This document shows positions 6,592 through 9,306 of a stretch of DNA of 9,306 nt, in pieces. The first letter of the stretch is position 1. Every line of letters starts with the position of its first letter. Position numbers and translations under genes: made by a program. The DNA comes from Hyphomicrobiales bacterium (GTDB lineage: Bacteria > Pseudomonadota > Alphaproteobacteria > Rhizobiales > Xanthobacteraceae), in assembly GCA_023266695.1 (NCBI GenBank), contig JAHFPO010000093.1, positions 1 through 9,306 of the forward strand, read 5' to 3'. The notes beneath the pieces are model-generated. The model was not told the DNA's origin and ran no database searches. It saw only the letters and a program-made list of their open reading frames with translations.

Positions 6592-7472
6592 AGGGCATCA
6601 TTCTCGCCGGCGGCGCCGGCTCGCGTCTCCATCCGATCACGCTCGCGGTGTCGAAGCAGCTCCTGCCGGTGTTCGACAAGCCGATGATCTATTATCCGCT
6701 GACCACGCTGATGCTCGCCGGCATCCGCGACATCCTGGTCATCACCACGCCGGAGGATCAGCCGCTGTTTCGCCGGCTGCTCGGCGACGGAGCCCATTTC
6801 GGCATCCGTCTCTCCTATGCGGCGCAGGAACGTCCGCGCGGCCTCGCCGATGCGTTTCTGATCGGCCGCGATTTCGTCGGCAAGGATCGGGTCGCGCTGG
6901 TGCTGGGCGACAATATTTTCTACGGCCACGGTCTGCCCGCGCTCCTGGCGGCGGCGGTCGCGCGCGAGCACGGCGCCACCATCTTCAGCTATGTGGTGAC
7001 CGACCCCGAGCGCTACGGCGTGGTCGAGCTCGACGAACGGGGCCGCGCCCACTCGATTGAGGAAAAGCCCAAGCGGCCGAAGTCGAACTACGCGGTGACC
7101 GGGCTTTATTTCTACGACAATCGCGTGCTCGAGATCGCGACCAAGGTGAAGCCCTCGGCGCGCGGCGAGCTCGAGATCACCGAGGTCAACCGCGCCTATC
7201 TCGACAGGGGCGAGCTCAACGTGGAGGTGATGGGGCGGGGCTTTGCCTGGCTCGATACCGGCACCCATCGCTCGCTGGTGGAGGCGAGCCAGTTCATGCA
7301 CATCCTGGAGGAGCGCCAGGGCCTGCGCATCGCCTGCCCGGAGGAAATCGCGCTTCGGCTCGGCTGGATCGGCCTTGATCGCGTCCTCGCTCAGGCCGAT
7401 GCCTTCGCCAAGTCGAGCTACGGCGAATATCTCCGGCGCGTGGCCGAGAGCCATAAGTCCGGGAAGGCTTAG
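6588..7472 (+). CDS. rfbA: Glucose-1-phosphate thymidylyltransferase
   Basis: The 294-residue protein has the standard RmlA length. It joins dTTP and glucose-1-phosphate to dTDP-glucose, the entry step of the rhamnose pathway and in this family usually feedback-inhibited by dTDP-rhamnose. The signature L-A-G-G-A-G-S-R-L-H-P (6-16) and Lys23/Lys31 region (S-K-Q-L-L-P-V-F-D-K-P) bind the nucleotide. Further blocks are VLGDNIFYG (105-113) with the metal Asp108, SIEEKP (156-161), GLYFYDN (172-178), LEITEVN (195-201) and FAWLDTGTH (219-227). These are typical of RmlA and not of GalU. The start codon is GTG, in a GTGA overlap with the rfbD stop; translation is likely coupled. It is the last gene of the rfbBDA unit, followed by the repeat region and then the convergent ugd. 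Confidence 0.97.
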   Translation: MKGIILAGGAGSRLHPITLAVSKQLLPVFDKPMIYYPLTTLMLAGIRDILVITTPEDQPLFRRLLGDGAHFGIRLSYAAQERPRGLADAFLIGRDFVGKDRVALVLGDNIFYGHGLPALLAAAVAREHGATIFSYVVTDPERYGVVELDERGRAHSIEEKPKRPKSNYAVTGLYFYDNRVLEIATKVKPSARGELEITEVNRAYLDRGELNVEVMGRGFAWLDTGTHRSLVEASQFMHILEERQGLRIACPEEIALRLGWIGLDRVLAQADAFAKSSYGEYLRRVAESHKSGKA

Positions 7473-7599
7473 GGCGTGATCCCGAAAAAGCCTGCCCCGG
7501 ACTTGATCCGGGGTGGAACCGATTTTTGGATAAGATCACGCCCAAAATCAAAATGTTAGCGGGGCAGGCCGATTCTATTCGAACCGATCAAACTCTAGG
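7472..7599. repeat. Mosaic intergenic palindromic repeat between rfbA and ugd
   Basis: Three perfect inverted repeats are packed here. A: GGGCGTGATC (7472-7481) with GATCACGCCC (7534-7543). B: GCCTGCCCCG (7490-7499) with CGGGGCAGGC (7560-7569). C: CCCCGGA (7495-7501) with TCCGGGG (7507-7513), a tight hairpin with loop CTTGA. A-rich and T-rich arms (7485-7489, 7523-7527) lengthen A imperfectly. The layout GCGTGATCCCGAAAAG..TGGAACC..GATCACGCCC, the tail AAAATCAAAATGTTAG and the end AAACTCTAG resemble short intergenic repeats that I recall as abundant in Hyphomicrobiales; this is from memory, not a search. The element starts on the last base of the rfbA stop and ends 13 bases from the ugd stop, so it may separate the two convergent transcripts. 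There is no terminal T-run. Confidence 0.75.
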
Positions 7600-7611
7600 G
7601 CGCGGCTTGCC

Positions 7612-8928
7612 TCATGCGCGCGGCGTCGGCCGCCCGATGCTCGAATAGCGGAAGCCCTTCGCCGCCATCTCGTCGGGACGGTAGATGTTGCGCAAATCAA
7701 CCACGACCGGCTGGTTCAGGGCCTCCCTCAGCCGGTCGAGATCGAGGGCGCGATAGGCGTCCCATTCGGTGAGGATGACGAGGGCATCGGCGCCGGTCGC
7801 CGCCTCGTAGGGATTGGCGCAGAAATTGACGCGGGGAAGCAGCGCCTTTGCCGCTTCCATGCCCTGCGGGTCGTGGGCGCGGATGACGGCGCCCGCCGTT
7901 TGCAGCGCCGGCACCAGCACCAGGCTCGGCGCCTCGCGCATGTCGTCGGTATTGGGCTTGAAGGTGAGGCCGAGCACCGCGATGGTCTTGCCCTCGACCG
8001 AGCCGCCGCAAGCGGCAATCACCCGTTTCGCCAGGGCCTGCTTGCGCGCATCGTTCACGGAGATGACCGTCTCGACGATATTGATCGGCGCGTCGGCCTC
8101 CTGAGCGGTCTTGATCAATGCGAGCGTATCCTTCGGGAAGCAGGAGCCGCCGAAGCCGGGTCCGGCATGGAGAAATTTACCGCCGATGCGGTTGTCGTAG
8201 CCGATGCCGCGGGCGACCTCCTGCACGTCGGCGCCGATCGCGTCGCACAGATCGGCGATCTCGTTGATGAAGGTGATCTTGGTGGCGAGGAAGGCATTGG
8301 CCGCGTATTTGGTGAGCTCGGCGGTGCGCCGGCTCGCGAACAGGATCGGCGCGGCATTGAGATAGAGCGGCCGATAAACATCCACCATCACTTCGCGCGC
8401 GCGCTCGTCCTCGGCTCCGATGACGATGCGGTCGGGGCGCTTGAAATCCGCGATCGCCGCGCCCTCGCGCAGGAACTCGGGGTTGGAGACCACCGCGAAC
8501 TCGGCCTTGGGATTCGCCTCGCGGATCACCCGCTCGATCTCGTCGCCGGTGCCGACCGGGACGGTCGATTTGGTGACGACGAGGGTATAGCCATCAAGAC
8601 AGGCCGCGATCTCGCGCGCCGCCGCGAACACGAAGGAGAGATCGGCATGGCCGTCGCCGCGCCGCGAAGGCGTGCCGACGGCGATGAAGACGACCTCGGC
8701 CTCGCGCACCGAGTGGGCGAGATCGGTGGTGAAGGAAAGACGTTTCTCCTTCACATTGTTCGCCACCAGCTCGTCGAGGCCGGGCTCGAAGATCGGAATC
8801 TCGCCGGCTTTGAGCGCCGCGATCTTCTTCGCGTCCTTGTCGACGCACATCACGCGGTGGCCGAAATCGGCGAAACAGGCTCCCGATACGAGACCGACGT
8901 AGCCGGTGCCGATCATGGCGATGCGCAT
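7612..8928 (-). CDS. ugd: UDP-glucose 6-dehydrogenase
   Basis: The 438-residue protein matches the bacterial Ugd length. It oxidises UDP-glucose twice with NAD to UDP-glucuronate, a donor for acidic polysaccharides. The N-terminal Rossmann domain has G-T-G-Y-V-G-L (7-13) and an Asp30 that favours NAD. VGTPS (84-88) and STVPVGT (121-127) are typical, as is V-S-N-P-E-F-L-R-E-G (147-156). The catalytic centre has Lys207 (T-K-Y-A-A-N-A), Asn211 and Cys263 with Asp267 in G-P-G-F-G-G-S-C-F-P-K-D (256-267). The C-terminal UDP-binding domain has GLTFKPNTDDMREAPS (320-335) and V-D-L-R-N (410-414). The start ATG has only a weak AGGGA about 9 bases upstream. It follows galE by 71 bases and is probably in the same unit. 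GalU in this window supplies its substrate. Confidence 0.97.
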   Translation of the reverse strand: MRIAMIGTGYVGLVSGACFADFGHRVMCVDKDAKKIAALKAGEIPIFEPGLDELVANNVKEKRLSFTTDLAHSVREAEVVFIAVGTPSRRGDGHADLSFVFAAAREIAACLDGYTLVVTKSTVPVGTGDEIERVIREANPKAEFAVVSNPEFLREGAAIADFKRPDRIVIGAEDERAREVMVDVYRPLYLNAAPILFASRRTAELTKYAANAFLATKITFINEIADLCDAIGADVQEVARGIGYDNRIGGKFLHAGPGFGGSCFPKDTLALIKTAQEADAPINIVETVISVNDARKQALAKRVIAACGGSVEGKTIAVLGLTFKPNTDDMREAPSLVLVPALQTAGAVIRAHDPQGMEAAKALLPRVNFCANPYEAATGADALVILTEWDAYRALDLDRLREALNQPVVVDLRNIYRPDEMAAKGFRYSSIGRPTPRA

Positions 8929-8999
8929 GCGGACTGATCCCTAGGGCGACGGCCGCATTTGGCACGCCGGGGAGGTTCGGGCAAGCGCCGTCGAGGAGC
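8929..8999 (-). other. Gap between galE and ugd
   Basis: These 71 bases contain a CCCTAGGG palindrome (8939-8946) close to the ugd start and no clear terminator or strong promoter. Cotranscription of galE and ugd is likely but not shown. Confidence 0.35.
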
Positions 9000-9306
9000 T
9001 TATGCGGCGGCCGAGGGCTGGGCGCCGAGCCGGCGCTCCCAGGCGAGCGCGTGCTCGACGATGGTGGGGAGATGGTCGAGGCGGGGGCGCCAGCCGAACG
9101 CTGCGCGGATGCGGTCCGCGCGGGCGACAATCGCGGCCGGATCGCCCGCTCGACGCGGGCCATGAACGACCGAAAAATCCACGCCGGAGACGCGCTTCAC
9201 CGTCTCGGTCACTTCCAGCACCGAATAGCCGCGGCCGTAGCCGCAGTTGAGCGTGAGATTCTCGCCGCCGCCGCGCAGATGGCCGAGCGCATCGAGATGG
9301 GCGGCG
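9000..9306 (-). CDS. galE: UDP-glucose 4-epimerase, C-terminal part, cut by window edge
   Basis: The last 101 codons are present; the start lies beyond the right edge. The visible part reads A-A-H-L-D-A-L, then the block N-L-T-L-N-C-G-Y-G-R-G-Y-S-V-L-E-V, then R-R-A-G-D-P-A and a W-x-P C-terminal segment with a final helix. These are the C-terminal, UDP-sugar-binding features of GalE in alphaproteobacteria. GalE interconverts UDP-glucose and UDP-galactose with bound NAD. The Rossmann motif and catalytic Tyr/Lys are outside the window, so an epimerase of related specificity, such as one acting on UDP-glucuronate, cannot be fully excluded, though the C-terminal block is much closer to GalE. The gene lies upstream of ugd on the same strand. 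Confidence 0.9.
   Translation of the reverse strand, partial: AAHLDALGHLRGGGENLTLNCGYGRGYSVLEVTETVKRVSGVDFSVVHGPRRAGDPAAIVARADRIRAAFGWRPRLDHLPTIVEHALAWERRLGAQPSAAA

Noticed and set aside
7495..7513. Rho-independent terminator for rfbA or ugd
   Set aside because: The hairpin is strong but no T-run follows on either strand, so it is called as part of a repeat instead.
7472..7599. Insertion sequence or CRISPR array
   Set aside because: There is no transposase, no flanking target duplication that I can see, and no regularly spaced repeats; the element is a single short palindromic unit.
7873..8937. A 354-codon open frame on the plus strand opposite ugd
   Set aside because: It is the antisense shadow of ugd with no domain or ribosome site support.

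Overview
The window is high-GC bacterial DNA packed with nucleotide-sugar genes, most likely from an alphaproteobacterium of the Hyphomicrobiales (Rhizobiales) type. That assignment rests on protein flavour (AlgA-type ManC, GalU, Ugd and GalE variants), on a GC-rich codon style, and on an intergenic palindromic repeat (about 7472-7599) of a kind I remember from that order. I cannot name a genus.

Layout, left to right. (1) 1-320, minus: the N-terminal part of an exported amidohydrolase, cut by the window edge. (2) 321-574: a non-coding gap between divergent genes. (3) 575-1213, plus: a GstB-like glutathione S-transferase. (4) 1229-4467, minus, read right to left: rfbC, galU, manC and a small DUF4326 gene, with gaps of 57, 27 and 0 bases, probably one transcription unit. 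(5) 4468-4627: a 160-base divergent control region. (6) 4628-7472, plus: rfbB-rfbD-rfbA, each joined to the next by a 4-base stop/start overlap. (7) 7473-7611: a gap between convergent genes filled by a mosaic palindromic repeat. (8) 7612-9306, minus: ugd, preceded by the 3' end of galE, which runs off the right edge.

How the genes work together. RfbA, RfbB, RfbC and RfbD are the complete route from glucose-1-phosphate and dTTP to dTDP-L-rhamnose, split over the two arms of the divergent pair. GalU makes UDP-glucose, which Ugd oxidises to UDP-glucuronate and GalE interconverts with UDP-galactose. ManC makes GDP-mannose from fructose-6-phosphate or mannose-1-phosphate, though the phosphomannomutase it needs between its two reactions is not in the window. 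The cluster therefore supplies activated rhamnose, glucose, galactose, glucuronate and mannose for exopolysaccharide, capsule or LPS. No glycosyltransferase, polymerase or exporter lies in the window.

I see no clearly new biological system. The points most worth a second look are the mosaic repeat with interleaved inverted repeats, the DUF4326 gene that abuts manC without a spacer, and the amidohydrolase in which a glutamine occupies the first position of the expected metal-binding HxH motif.
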